Source: CAYNKA01 sp964397655
GTDB taxonomy: Bacteria > Spirochaetota > Spirochaetia > DTKZ01
Direction of reading: 5' to 3'
NCBI GenBank assembly: GCA_964397655.1
Contig: CAYNKA010000008.1
Coordinates: 62,001-126,000 of the forward strand
Length of the DNA: 64,000 bases
Positions 33,475-42,216 of the stretch are shown in pieces. Positions within the stretch are counted from its first letter, which is position 1. The number at the start of each line of letters is the position of its first letter. The notes beneath the pieces were generated by a model. That model did not search any database. It saw only the letters and a list, made by a program, of their open reading frames with translations, and was not told where the DNA came from. The position numbers were made by a program, and so were the translations under genes.

Positions 33475-34083
33475 CTATTTCGAGCCTTCCGGTTTCGGCA
33501 GGGACGGCAGGGTCTCGGGTGCGGCGCTCTGAGCCGCTTTCTCGGCGGCCTCGGCGGCCTGCTTGAAAGGAGCCAGCTCCTCGGCGGTGGGATCCCGGAC
33601 CTCCACGATCTCGACGGCGAAGGTGAGATCCTTGCCTGCGAGCGGAGCGTTGTAATCGACGAGTATGTCATTTTCCCTGACTTCCTTTATCCGCACGGGC
33701 ATGGGACCGAACATCGTCTGGGCCATGAGCTGCATACCGACCTCGGGAACGATGTTCGACGGAAAATTCTTTCGGGGGACGGGCATCACGAGATCGTCCC
33801 GATACGGACCATAGGCGTCTTCGGCCTTTACGAGGACGTCTTTCTTTTCGCCCGCCTTCATTCCCTTCAGTCCGGTTTCCAGACCGGGGATCATGACTCC
33901 CACACCGTAGACGAATTTCAAGGGTTCCTTTCCCTCCGACGAATCGAAAACCGTTCCATCGTGCAAGGTTCCCTTGTAGTGGAGAATGACGTATTTGTCT
34001 TTTTCGACGACCGGCTTTTTCGCGCATCCGGCAAATGCCGCGACGAGAAGCACTGCAAGTCCGAAGATCATGCACTTTTTCAT
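33475..34083 (-). CDS. FKBP-type peptidyl-prolyl isomerase, SlyD-like lipoprotein
   Basis: A 202-residue protein with a lipoprotein signal (MKKCMIFGLAVLLVAAFAGC, Cys20). The FKBP domain starts at KYVILHYKGTLHDGTVFDSSEGKEPLKFVYGVG, followed by MIPGLETGLKGMKAGEKK and the insert-in-flap region DLVMPVPRKNFP typical of SlyD-like enzymes. A low-complexity Ala/Glu tail follows. It probably helps fold exported proteins in the periplasm. The start at 34083 has GAGG 5 nt upstream; a longer reading has no signal sequence. Confidence 0.92.
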   Translation of the reverse strand: MKKCMIFGLAVLLVAAFAGCAKKPVVEKDKYVILHYKGTLHDGTVFDSSEGKEPLKFVYGVGVMIPGLETGLKGMKAGEKKDVLVKAEDAYGPYRDDLVMPVPRKNFPSNIVPEVGMQLMAQTMFGPMPVRIKEVRENDILVDYNAPLAGKDLTFAVEIVEVRDPTAEELAPFKQAAEAAEKAAQSAAPETLPSLPKPEGSK

Positions 34084-34201
34084 GACGACCTCTGTTTTAG
34101 GAAAGAAGATTGGATCGAGTATAGCGGGAAAATCGGGAAATAACATCCCTCGCGGCCGAGAATCCTCATTTTCCGCTCGCGGTTCCGTGCTATGTTTTTT
34201 C

Positions 34202-34230
34202 TTGCGCTCGAAACGAGATCGGATTACTAT
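34202..34230 (+). promoter_or_regulatory. Promoter of the transporter-like/M20 unit
   Basis: TTGCGC (34202-34207), a 17-nt spacer and TACTAT (34225-34230). The predicted start near 34237 excludes ATGs at or before 34230 and supports the GTG start at 34298. Confidence 0.55.
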
Positions 34231-34297
34231 GAATGATCCGAAGCGTCGGTCTTCGGGATCGTCCCGGTCCCGAAATGCAGAAATGAGGAGGTTACCC

Positions 34298-35476
34298 GTG
34301 CAGACTGCAGCAGCGATCCTGGTCATAGCCGTCGTATACGCGATAGGCGATTTCATTTCCAATAAGACGAAGGCCTTCGTTCCCATGATGTTCACCGCCG
34401 GCCTGATTTTTCTGGTGGGTTTCTGGGTCGGTCTTCCCCTCACCCTCTTCGAGGATTCCAAGATTCCGCCGATCGCCATGGCGTTCATACCCATGCTCAT
34501 GGTCCACATGGGCAGCTTCATGAAGCTCCGCGACCTCAAGGAGGAATGGAAGACCGTAGCCACCGCCATCCTCGCCCTCATCCTCCTGTCGATCGCCATC
34601 TATCTGATAGGAAGCCCGGTCATCGGCTCGGACAAGGCGGTCACCGCGGTAGGGCCCATCTCCGGCGGCGTCGTATCGACCCTGATCGTCTCCCAGGCGG
34701 CCAAGGCAAAGGGACTGGCGGCCCTCGAGGTCTTCGCCACCCTCCTCCTCGTCCTGCAGAGCTTCGTGGGGCTTCCGATCGCCTCCTTCTGCCTGAAGCG
34801 CGAAGGCAAGCGGCTCATCGCGGCTTTCCGGTCCAATTCCGCGGCGGCCGAAGTGAAGAGCGGGGCCGCGTCGGATCCCGAAGTTCCGACCTGGAAGCTG
34901 TTTCCCGCGCTGCCGACCTCGATGAGGACTCCCTTCATATTGGTCGCGAAGGCCATGTTCGTCGGATGGCTCGCCACCTCGACAGCCGTCGTCACCAAGG
35001 GAGTCGTCCATCCCTTCATCATCGCCCTCATATTCGGCATCATCCTGTACGAGGTTGGATTCATCGAACACAAGATCCTCGACAAAGCGAATTCCGGCGG
35101 ACTCACCCTCTTCATCATGCTCGTCCCGATCTTCATGAGCCTCTCGAAGGCGACGCCGAAGATGGTCCTCGACCTGGTTTTTCCGACGGTCGTGGTCTTC
35201 GTCATCTCCGTGATCGGCCTCTTGATCGCGGCGTTCATCATTTCCAAGTTCATCGGCTATTCCTGGGAGGTCTGCCTCGCCATCGGGTCCACCTGCCTCT
35301 TCGGCTTCCCCGGGACGTACTTCATTTCGCAGGAGGTGGCCGACTCCCTGGCGACGAACAAGGAGGAGCGGGAATTCCTCATCAAAAAGATCCTTCCCAA
35401 GATGCTCATAGCCGGATTCACGACGGTCACCATCTTCTCCGTCGTCCTCGCCGGCTTCATCGTGAAGCTGCTGTAG
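34298..35476 (+). CDS. Multi-pass membrane protein, probable transporter paired with the M20 amidohydrolase
   Basis: A 392-residue protein with ten or so hydrophobic segments (AAAILVIAVVYAIGDFI, MMFTAGLIFLVGFWVGL, TAILALILLSIAIYLIG and others). It has Gly-rich re-entrant-like stretches such as VGPISGGVVSTLIVSQAAKAKG and FGFPGTYFIS, which recall carboxylate transporters. I do not recognise the family with certainty; DUF3100-type proteins are a possibility. The GTG at 34298 has GAGGAGG 6 nt upstream. The M20 gene follows after 10 bp, so it may import the amide or peptide that the enzyme cleaves. Confidence 0.85.
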   Translation: MQTAAAILVIAVVYAIGDFISNKTKAFVPMMFTAGLIFLVGFWVGLPLTLFEDSKIPPIAMAFIPMLMVHMGSFMKLRDLKEEWKTVATAILALILLSIAIYLIGSPVIGSDKAVTAVGPISGGVVSTLIVSQAAKAKGLAALEVFATLLLVLQSFVGLPIASFCLKREGKRLIAAFRSNSAAAEVKSGAASDPEVPTWKLFPALPTSMRTPFILVAKAMFVGWLATSTAVVTKGVVHPFIIALIFGIILYEVGFIEHKILDKANSGGLTLFIMLVPIFMSLSKATPKMVLDLVFPTVVVFVISVIGLLIAAFIISKFIGYSWEVCLAIGSTCLFGFPGTYFISQEVADSLATNKEEREFLIKKILPKMLIAGFTTVTIFSVVLAGFIVKLL

Positions 35477-35486
35477 GAGAGCCGAC

Positions 35487-36683
35487 ATGAACGCATCCGA
35501 AATCCTCCGCCGCGCGGAGGCGCTGGAAAAGGACCTCATAGCCCTGCGCCGCGTCTTCCACGCCGATCCGGAACTCGGCTGGAAGGAGACGGAAACGTCG
35601 AAGAAAATCGAGGCCGAGCTCCTGAAGCTCGGCTGCTCCGACGTGAAGCGCGGCTACAACGGGACCGAATCCGGCGTGACCGCCAACATCGTAGGAAAGG
35701 CGGCCGGACCCTGCGTCGCACTCCGGGCGGACATCGACGCCCTTCCGATCCAGGAAAACGTCGACGTCCCCTTCGCCTCGAAGAAACCCGGAGTCATGCA
35801 CGCCTGCGGTCACGACGGCCACACGGCGATCCTCCTCGGCGTCGCGAAGGTGCTTTCGGCAATGAAGGCCGAGCTTCCCGGCACGGTAAGGCTCCTCTTC
35901 CAGCCCGCCGAGGAGGCGGGGATAGGCTCGGGCGCCCCGGCGCTCATCAAGGAGGGGGCGCTCGAGGGAGTCTCGGCCGTCGTCGGCATCCACATCATGT
36001 CGGACCGGCCCTTCGGCGTTTTCAGCGTCCGAAAGGGTCCGACCATGGCTTCGGCGGACATCTGGGAGGTGCAGATCCAGGGCAAGGGCGGGCACGGATC
36101 GGCGCCGCATCAGTCCGTGGACCCGACCGTGGCCGTAGCCCACATCATCTCGATGATGCAGACCGTCGTGAGCCGGGAAATGAACCCCCTCGAAAGCGTT
36201 GTGGTGAGCATTGGAAAGGTGGAGAGCGGGACCGTCGTGAACGCGATCCCGGACAAGGCCATGATCCTCGGAAACGTCCGCACGACGGACCGGAACACCA
36301 GGAACCAGATGGAGGCGAGGATGAGGCGGATCGTCGACGGAGTTTCCTCGGCCCTCCGCTGCGAATCCAAGCTCACCTACACCCAGATCTACCCCGTGAC
36401 CGTGAACGACCCCGCCGTCGCGGAAACCTTGGGCGCCGCGGCCCGCGAGGTCCTCGGCGGCGACAAGATCGCGGAATTTCCCATCACCATGGGCTCCGAG
36501 GACTTCAGCTATTACGGCGAGAAGGTGCCCGCGGCCTTCGGAATACTCGGCATGGGAGATCCTGCGAAGGGAACGGACAAGCCGCACCATTCGCCCATCT
36601 TCAACATGGACGAAGCGATCCTCGTCAAGGGAACCGCAGTGCTCGCGAATTTCGCCTGGAAATTCCTCACGGCGGGAAAATGA
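35487..36683 (+). CDS. M20-family amidohydrolase (N-acyl-amino-acid/IAA-amino-acid hydrolase-like)
   Basis: A 398-residue metallopeptidase-fold amidohydrolase of the M20D group. Metal ligands are in MHACGHDGHTAILLG (C107, H109), the EE pair at 142-143 in QPAEEAGIGSG and the His of VGIHIM. The dimerisation domain contains GKGGHGSAPHQSVDP. ITMGSEDFSYYGEKVPA holds the last ligand region. Relatives cleave N-acyl amino acids, hippurate or aminobenzoyl-glutamate. TAGGAG precedes the ATG. It is co-transcribed with the membrane protein upstream. Confidence 0.93.
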   Translation: MNASEILRRAEALEKDLIALRRVFHADPELGWKETETSKKIEAELLKLGCSDVKRGYNGTESGVTANIVGKAAGPCVALRADIDALPIQENVDVPFASKKPGVMHACGHDGHTAILLGVAKVLSAMKAELPGTVRLLFQPAEEAGIGSGAPALIKEGALEGVSAVVGIHIMSDRPFGVFSVRKGPTMASADIWEVQIQGKGGHGSAPHQSVDPTVAVAHIISMMQTVVSREMNPLESVVVSIGKVESGTVVNAIPDKAMILGNVRTTDRNTRNQMEARMRRIVDGVSSALRCESKLTYTQIYPVTVNDPAVAETLGAAAREVLGGDKIAEFPITMGSEDFSYYGEKVPAAFGILGMGDPAKGTDKPHHSPIFNMDEAILVKGTAVLANFAWKFLTAGK

Positions 36684-36689
36684 CCGCGG

Positions 36690-36722
36690 GCCGGCCGGTC
36701 GTAGACGGCCGGCGGCCTTTTT
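36690..36722 (+). terminator. Terminator after the M20 gene
   Basis: GCCGGCCG (36690-36697) and CGGCCGGC (36706-36713) form the core stem, followed by ggcc and five T (36718-36722). It begins 7 nt after the stop codon. Confidence 0.8.
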
Positions 36723-36735
36723 CGTCGCTTTCTCC

Positions 36736-37281
36736 TCAGTCCTTCTGGAGCGTCCCCTTGCGGATCTTTTCCGCCGCGTCGGCTCCCGCGAGGTATTCGA
36801 CGAGGGCCAGGGAGAACTCCGCGGCCGTCCCCGGACCCCGGGAAGTGATCAGGTTGCCGTCCTTGACCACGCGGTCCTGGAGCAGCGTCCCGTCCTTTGC
36901 CGAGGATTCGGTTCCCGGATAGCAGGTGAATTTACGTCCCTTGAGAAGACCGTGAGGACCCAGGACGACGGCCGGAGCGGCGCAGATGGCGCCGACGAGC
37001 TTGTTCTCCCGGAGGTGTTTACCGATGAGCCTCACGGTTTCTTCGGAAGCCGCGAGCTTGTTCGCTCCCGGGCCTCCCGGCACGACGACTCCGTCGAGCT
37101 CCAGGGGCAGCTCGTCGATCGTCATGTCGCAGTCTATCCGGACGTCGTGCGCGCCCACGACGTCGCGTTCGTTCACCCCCGCGATGAGGACCTCGATGCC
37201 GGCCCGGCGCAGGAAATCGACGGGAGTCACGGCTTCGACCTCTTCGAATCCGTCCGTCAGCAATACGGCGACTTTTTTCAT
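36736..37281 (-). CDS. DJ-1/PfpI-family protein (YajL-like)
   Basis: A 181-residue DJ-1 superfamily protein: VAVLLTDGFEEVEAVTPVDFLRRAG at the start, with the conserved Glu, and the nucleophile elbow GAICAAPAVV carrying the reactive cysteine (about residue 99). GVVVPGGPGANKL and ITSRGPGTAAEFSL complete the fold. The family covers stress-related deglycases or chaperones. GGGGA precedes the ATG. It is convergent with the M20 gene and probably monocistronic. Confidence 0.93.
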   Translation of the reverse strand: MKKVAVLLTDGFEEVEAVTPVDFLRRAGIEVLIAGVNERDVVGAHDVRIDCDMTIDELPLELDGVVVPGGPGANKLAASEETVRLIGKHLRENKLVGAICAAPAVVLGPHGLLKGRKFTCYPGTESSAKDGTLLQDRVVKDGNLITSRGPGTAAEFSLALVEYLAGADAAEKIRKGTLQKD

Positions 37282-37368
37282 GTCATCCCCCGCGTTTTTC
37301 GAACATCTTCATCCCAATTATAAGAAGACCGGAGTCGTTTCTCAAGAGACATGAAGTCGGAGCACGGT

Positions 37369-38715
37369 TCAGGATTCCAGGCCGTATTCCTTTATCTTGT
37401 TGTGGAGCGTCCGCCGGGAGATACCGAGATCCCCCGAGGCGCGGCTCTTGTTCCCGTTCCGCCTCTTCAGGGCCTCGACGATCGCGCGCCGCTCCAGGTC
37501 CTTGACCGTTTCCACGGGCGGTTCGGCGTCGGTCCGGGCTGCCGCCTGCCGGGACGGCGCGGAGCCGGCGCCTGCCGCCTCGCCCAGGCCCAGGTCCCGG
37601 GGAAGGAGGACCGCCTCGTCGGAGAGGATGCAGGCCCGTTCCACGAGGTTCTCGAGTTCCCGGACGTTGCCGGGGAAGCTATAGGCTTTCAAAGCCTCCA
37701 TCGCCTCGAAGGAGAAGCTCTTCGCGGGACCGGGCGAGCCGGTCGAGTACCTGGCGAGGAAAAAGCCGGCCAGGGCCTCGATGTCCTCGGGCCGTTCCCG
37801 CAGGGGGGGAATGTGGATGCGGAGGACGTTCAGCCTGTAGAAAAGATCCTCCCGGAATTCCCCCTGCTTCACCCTCTCCTCGAGGTTCCGGTTGGTCGCC
37901 GCTAGGATTCGGACGTCGATGGGAAGGTTCTGCGTGCCGCCGAGACGCTGGATCTTTCTTTCCTGGATGACCCTGAGAAGCTTGACCTGGAGATGGACGG
38001 GAAGCTCGCCGATCTCGTCGAGGAAAAGCGTCCCGCCCGAGGCGATCTCGAAAAGGCCCTCTTTCCTCCGCTCGGCTCCGGTGAACGCTCCCTTTTCGTA
38101 GCCGAAAAGCTCGCTCTCGAGGAGGTTCTCCGGGATGCCTCCCAGGTTGATGGGAACGAAGGGGCCGTCTCCCCTCGGCGAGAGACGATGGATCGCCCGG
38201 GCGACCACTTCCTTACCGGTCCCGCTTTCGCCCGTGATGAGCACCGTGGCGTTCGTGGGGGCGACCTTCGCGGCGAGCTGCTTGATCCTCTGCATGGCTG
38301 CGCCGTCTCCGACCCAGCCGTCGTCGTTCCGCAGCGCCCGGACCGCCCTGAGCAGGCGGGTCTCCTCACCGATGCGCCTGAGGCGGATCGCGAGCTCCTC
38401 GGGATCGAAGGGCTTGACGAGGTAGTCGCGAGCCCCGAGCTTCATGGCGCCTACAGCGTCCCTGACCTCTCCGTAAGCGGATATCATGATCACCGGGACC
38501 GCCGGGCCCGCCTCCCGGAGCCAGGCGAGAATTTCGATACCCGACATTCCCGGCATCCTGAGATCGAGCACCGCCGCGTCGAAAACATCCTCCTCAAGCA
38601 GGCGTTTCGCCTCCGCGCCGTCCCCCGCCAGCCGGGTCTCCATGCCCTCGATTCCGAGGAATTCCGCGATCGAATCCCGGATGTTCCTTTCGTCGTCCGC
38701 CACGAGCACCTTCAC
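37369..38715 (-). CDS. NtrC-family sigma54-dependent response regulator
   Basis: A 448-residue regulator. The receiver domain has D7-D8, phosphoacceptor D51 and K101. The central AAA+ domain has Walker A GESGTGKE (162-169), the sigma54-contacting GAFTGA (209-214), Walker B GGTLFLDEIGEL, and the R-finger region. The C-terminal Fis-type HTH is ALKRRNGNKSRASGDLGISRRTLHNKI. It overlaps its kinase by 4 bp. The targets are unknown; no sigma54 promoter was found next to this pair. Confidence 0.95.
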   Translation of the reverse strand: MKVLVADDERNIRDSIAEFLGIEGMETRLAGDGAEAKRLLEEDVFDAAVLDLRMPGMSGIEILAWLREAGPAVPVIMISAYGEVRDAVGAMKLGARDYLVKPFDPEELAIRLRRIGEETRLLRAVRALRNDDGWVGDGAAMQRIKQLAAKVAPTNATVLITGESGTGKEVVARAIHRLSPRGDGPFVPINLGGIPENLLESELFGYEKGAFTGAERRKEGLFEIASGGTLFLDEIGELPVHLQVKLLRVIQERKIQRLGGTQNLPIDVRILAATNRNLEERVKQGEFREDLFYRLNVLRIHIPPLRERPEDIEALAGFFLARYSTGSPGPAKSFSFEAMEALKAYSFPGNVRELENLVERACILSDEAVLLPRDLGLGEAAGAGSAPSRQAAARTDAEPPVETVKDLERRAIVEALKRRNGNKSRASGDLGISRRTLHNKIKEYGLES

Positions 38716-40004
38716 GTTTCAGCCTCCCTGGGAAGGACCATGCGGGCCGTCGTTCCGCCTCCGGAGCGTGGAAGGACCTCGAGACTCCCTCCCATCGTCT
38801 CCACGAAGCGTTTCGAGACCGCGAGCCCGATGCCCGATCCGTGTATCTTGGTCGTGAAGAAGGGATCGAAAATTTTTCCGCCGGCGCCTTCGGGAAGACC
38901 CGAACCCCGATCCATGACGAGGATCTCTGCCCGTTTCCGGTCGCTCCGGACCTCGACTTCCACGGCCGGTCCGTCCCTGCCGTCGAGGCTCTCGATGGCG
39001 TTCCTGACCAGGTTCTCCAGGACGGTCCTGAGCCGGTGCGGATCGAAGAGGACGCGAACTCCGGCTCCTCCCCCCTTGTATTCGACGGGGCCGGAGAACC
39101 GCGGAAGCAGGTCCCCGATGAACGCTTCGATGTCGATCGGAACCGGCTCTCCTTTCGCGTTCCGGAGAAAGTCGCCGACCCTGTCGACGAGAAGGGAGAG
39201 CCGGTCCACCTCCTCGCCGATGACGGTGAGGTTCCTGTGGTATTCCTCGGGAAGCAGCCTCCTGAGGGTCGCGGTCTGGATCCTGATCGCGCCTAAGGGA
39301 TTCTTGATTTCGTGGGTGAGCGTCCTGGCGGCCTCGCCGAGACTGATAAGTTCGCGGTTCTGCTCCTCCCGGAGCCGATAATGGCGGTTCCGCCGATAGA
39401 GCATCGTCACGCCGGCGAGGATGCCGGCGAACGCGAGGGGAGTGAAGACGAGGCCGATCTTGAGCGGCAGCTGCCGCATCCGCCACTCGCCTATTCCGAT
39501 CTCCAGGTAGAGGAACCGCTCACGACGGCCGTTCGCCGAGGGCGGAAACTCCCCGCGCGGATCGTCCCGCATCATCCCCCTCATCCGGTTCATCATGCCC
39601 CTCCCCATCCCCTGACCCATGGACTGCATGAGGGGAAGGCCGAGGACCCGATAGAGCACGAGACTCGAGTCCCGGTAGACGAATTCCGTGCGCTGGGCCT
39701 CTCGATCCCGTTCCGGGAAGGCTTCGGGAGCGGTACCGTACCGGAACACGACGCCCGATGGACCGTATATGCCGAAACCGAGCACGTCCGGCCTGAGTTT
39801 CCTCACGTCCTCTCCCCCCGAGCGGTCCACCATCTCGATGAGATCCGAGGCGAGACGGGTCGTTTCGTATTCGAGGACCCGGCGGTTGTAGCCGGTTTCC
39901 CGCACGAGAAAGAGAAAGGAAAGGATGATGAGGACGACGAAAAGCGGAACCACGATGAGAAAGAAAAGAAGGTCTTCTTTCGCCCGCTCGGGAAGCATGA
40001 ACAT
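38712..40004 (-). CDS. Membrane sensor histidine kinase with a Met-rich periplasmic segment
   Basis: A 430-residue kinase with two membrane helices (about 12-34 and 182-203) framing a periplasmic domain. That domain contains a Met/Gly/Arg-rich run at 126-145 with eight methionines, suggestive of copper or another soft metal. HisKA has H231 in ARTLTHEIKNPLGAIRIQ. The HATPase motifs are ENLVRNAIES, MDRGSGLPEGAGGKIFDPFFTTK and GSGIGLAVSKRF. A TAGGAT box ends 5 nt before the ATG at 40004, so the mRNA may be nearly leaderless, though the -35 is weak. It forms a two-component system with the NtrC-type regulator. Confidence 0.92.
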   Translation of the reverse strand: MFMLPERAKEDLLFFLIVVPLFVVLIILSFLFLVRETGYNRRVLEYETTRLASDLIEMVDRSGGEDVRKLRPDVLGFGIYGPSGVVFRYGTAPEAFPERDREAQRTEFVYRDSSLVLYRVLGLPLMQSMGQGMGRGMMNRMRGMMRDDPRGEFPPSANGRRERFLYLEIGIGEWRMRQLPLKIGLVFTPLAFAGILAGVTMLYRRNRHYRLREEQNRELISLGEAARTLTHEIKNPLGAIRIQTATLRRLLPEEYHRNLTVIGEEVDRLSLLVDRVGDFLRNAKGEPVPIDIEAFIGDLLPRFSGPVEYKGGGAGVRVLFDPHRLRTVLENLVRNAIESLDGRDGPAVEVEVRSDRKRAEILVMDRGSGLPEGAGGKIFDPFFTTKIHGSGIGLAVSKRFVETMGGSLEVLPRSGGGTTARMVLPREAET

Positions 40005-40078
40005 ACTCTATCCTAAAACGAGGAATAAGGCCAGCGAACGTGCAGTGAAAATTCGATACAGCGGGCCGCGGCAGGCCA

Positions 40079-41113
40079 TCATCTCGCGAGCGCGACACCC
40101 CGAAGGGAGATTTCGCCCGCACGATGGCAGCGAACGAAGTGGTTCGGCGCGATCTCCTCCTGGAGCGGGGTCTTTTCCCTGCAGACGTCGGTCGCGTAGC
40201 CGCAGCGCGGGTGGAAGTAGCAGCCCGAAGGCGGATTCGCGGGATCGGCGACCTCCCCCTGGAGCACGATGCGCTCGGACCTTCGGCGCGGATCCGGCTT
40301 CGGGACCGCGGAAAGAAGGGCCTCGGTGTACGGATGCCGGGGAGTCGCGAACAGGGCCTCGGTAGGCGCGGTCTCGACGATGCGCCCGACGTACATGACC
40401 GCCACGCGCTCGCTTATGTGCTTGACCACGCTGAGGTCATGGGCGACGAAGAGATAGGTGAGACCGAGCTTTTCCTGGAGTTCGAGCATGAGGTTGAGGA
40501 TCTGAGCCTGGACCGAGACGTCCAGGGCCGACACGGGCTCGTCCGCCACTACGAGCCGGGGATTCAGGGCGAGGGCGCGGGCTATGCCGATGCGCTGGCG
40601 CTGGCCGCCGGAGAACGCGTGGGGATAGCGCCTCATGTACTCGGGTCTGAGGCCCACGAGCTTGAGGAGCTCGGCGACGCGCTCGGTCCGGACTTGGGCG
40701 CGTTTCTCCCCATGGACGAGGAGGGGTTCGCCGACGATGTCTAAAAGGGTCATCCTCGGGTTGAGCGAGGCGAAGGGGTCCTGGAAGATCATCTGCATTT
40801 CGCGCCGGAGGGACTGGAGCCTCGTCTTCGGCAGGGTTCCGACGTCGAGGACCTCTCCGCTCTCGGAGCGGTATTTGACCTCGCCCTCGGTGGGCGTGAT
40901 CGCCCGGAGGATGCAGCGGGACGTCGTGGTCTTGCCGCATCCGCTTTCCCCCACGAGGGAGAGGGTTTCCCCCCGGTTGAGGAAGAAGGTCACGTCGTCC
41001 ACCGCCTTCACCTGGCCGATCACCTTCTGGAGCAGGCCGCGCCGGATGGGGAAGTATTTCTTCAGCCCCTTCACGTCGAGGAGTCTGATTCTTTCGGTTC
41101 CGCTTTCCGTCAT
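40079..41113 (-). CDS. Oligopeptide/dipeptide ABC importer ATPase, OppF/DppF type
   Basis: A 344-residue ATPase: Walker A GESGCGKTT, Q-loop MQMIFQDPFASLNPR, signature FSGGQRQRIGIARAL and Walker B LVVADEPVSALD. The C-terminal oligo_HPY extension has the HPY motif and a Cys cluster (CYFHPRCGYATDVC) that binds an iron-sulfur cluster in relatives. Last gene of the five-gene operon; it drives uptake with the OppD-type partner. Confidence 0.95.
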   Translation of the reverse strand: MTESGTERIRLLDVKGLKKYFPIRRGLLQKVIGQVKAVDDVTFFLNRGETLSLVGESGCGKTTTSRCILRAITPTEGEVKYRSESGEVLDVGTLPKTRLQSLRREMQMIFQDPFASLNPRMTLLDIVGEPLLVHGEKRAQVRTERVAELLKLVGLRPEYMRRYPHAFSGGQRQRIGIARALALNPRLVVADEPVSALDVSVQAQILNLMLELQEKLGLTYLFVAHDLSVVKHISERVAVMYVGRIVETAPTEALFATPRHPYTEALLSAVPKPDPRRRSERIVLQGEVADPANPPSGCYFHPRCGYATDVCREKTPLQEEIAPNHFVRCHRAGEISLRGVALAR

Positions 41114-41129
41114 TTCTTTCTCGCTTCCT

Positions 41130-42131
41130 TCATTCGTAGAGAAAACAGCTGACCTTTTGGCGGTCGCCGATCGGTTTCAGGACGGGCTCCCCGACCTCGC
41201 ACCTGTCCTTCATGAAGGACGCGCACCGGGGATGGAAGGGACAGCCCGCAGGCCGATTGTAGGGATGCGGGATCGAGCCCGCTATGGTCGGCAGCTTCAC
41301 CCTCGGCTCGGAATCGATGCTGGGGATGGACTGGAGCAGGGCCTTCGTGTAAGGGTGCTTCGGGTTGTGGAAGATGTCGTCCACGGGCCCCTCCTCGACG
41401 ACCCTTCCCAGGTACATGACGACCACGTCGTCCGCCATCTCCGCCACGACGCCGAGGTTGTGCGTTATGAGCATGATCGCCATGCCGAGCTCGCTCTGAA
41501 GCCTGCGCAGCAGATCGAGGATCTGGGCCTGCGTCGTTACGTCGAGGGCCGTGGTCGGCTCGTCGGCGATGAGGAGCCGGGGATTGCACGAAAGGGCGAC
41601 CGCGATCATGGCCCGCTGGCGAAGGCCGCCCGAAAGCTCGAAGGAATACTCGTCGATGCGGCGGTCGGGCTTGGGGATGCCGACGCTCTGCAGGACCTCG
41701 ACTCCCCGCCTTCTCGCCTCCTTGACGCTCACCGCGTTGTGGAGCCTGATCGCCTCGACGATCTGGGCGCCCACCGTGTGCACGGGGCTGAAGGACGTCA
41801 TGGGCTCCTGGAAGACGAGGCCGATCTCGGCGCCCCGGATCGCCCTCATCCTCCGCGAGTCGGGCGCGAGCTTCACGAGATCCAATTCCTCCCCTTCCGC
41901 GGTGCGAAGGACGATCTCCCCGTCGACGATGCGGCCGGGGCTTTCGATGAGCCTGAGGATCGACTGGGTGGTCACGCTCTTTCCGCATCCGCTTTCCCCC
42001 ACTATCCCGAGCGTCTTTCCGGGATGGACGTCGAAGGCCGCTCCGTCCACGGCCTTGACCGTGCCTTCGTCCTGGAAGAAATAGGTTTTCAAGTTCTTGA
42101 CCGACAGCAGCGGTCTGTTTCCGTTCTCCAT
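41130..42131 (-). CDS. Oligopeptide/dipeptide ABC importer ATPase, OppD/DppD type
   Basis: A 333-residue ATPase: Walker A GESGCGKSVTT, Q-loop IGLVFQEPMTSFSPVHT, signature LSGGLRQRAMIAVAL, Walker B LLIADEPTTALD. The oligo_HPY tail carries CPFHPRCASFMKDRC. It lies 16 bp upstream of the OppF-type gene and 85 bp downstream of the second permease. Confidence 0.95.
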   Translation of the reverse strand: MENGNRPLLSVKNLKTYFFQDEGTVKAVDGAAFDVHPGKTLGIVGESGCGKSVTTQSILRLIESPGRIVDGEIVLRTAEGEELDLVKLAPDSRRMRAIRGAEIGLVFQEPMTSFSPVHTVGAQIVEAIRLHNAVSVKEARRRGVEVLQSVGIPKPDRRIDEYSFELSGGLRQRAMIAVALSCNPRLLIADEPTTALDVTTQAQILDLLRRLQSELGMAIMLITHNLGVVAEMADDVVVMYLGRVVEEGPVDDIFHNPKHPYTKALLQSIPSIDSEPRVKLPTIAGSIPHPYNRPAGCPFHPRCASFMKDRCEVGEPVLKPIGDRQKVSCFLYE

Positions 42132-42216
42132 ACCTCGTCCTACGTTGGACCGGCCGCGAATCCGGGCCGGATGTTGCCCGGGCGAAACGACGCCCGGATG
42201 GAAGCGGAGCCTCTCA

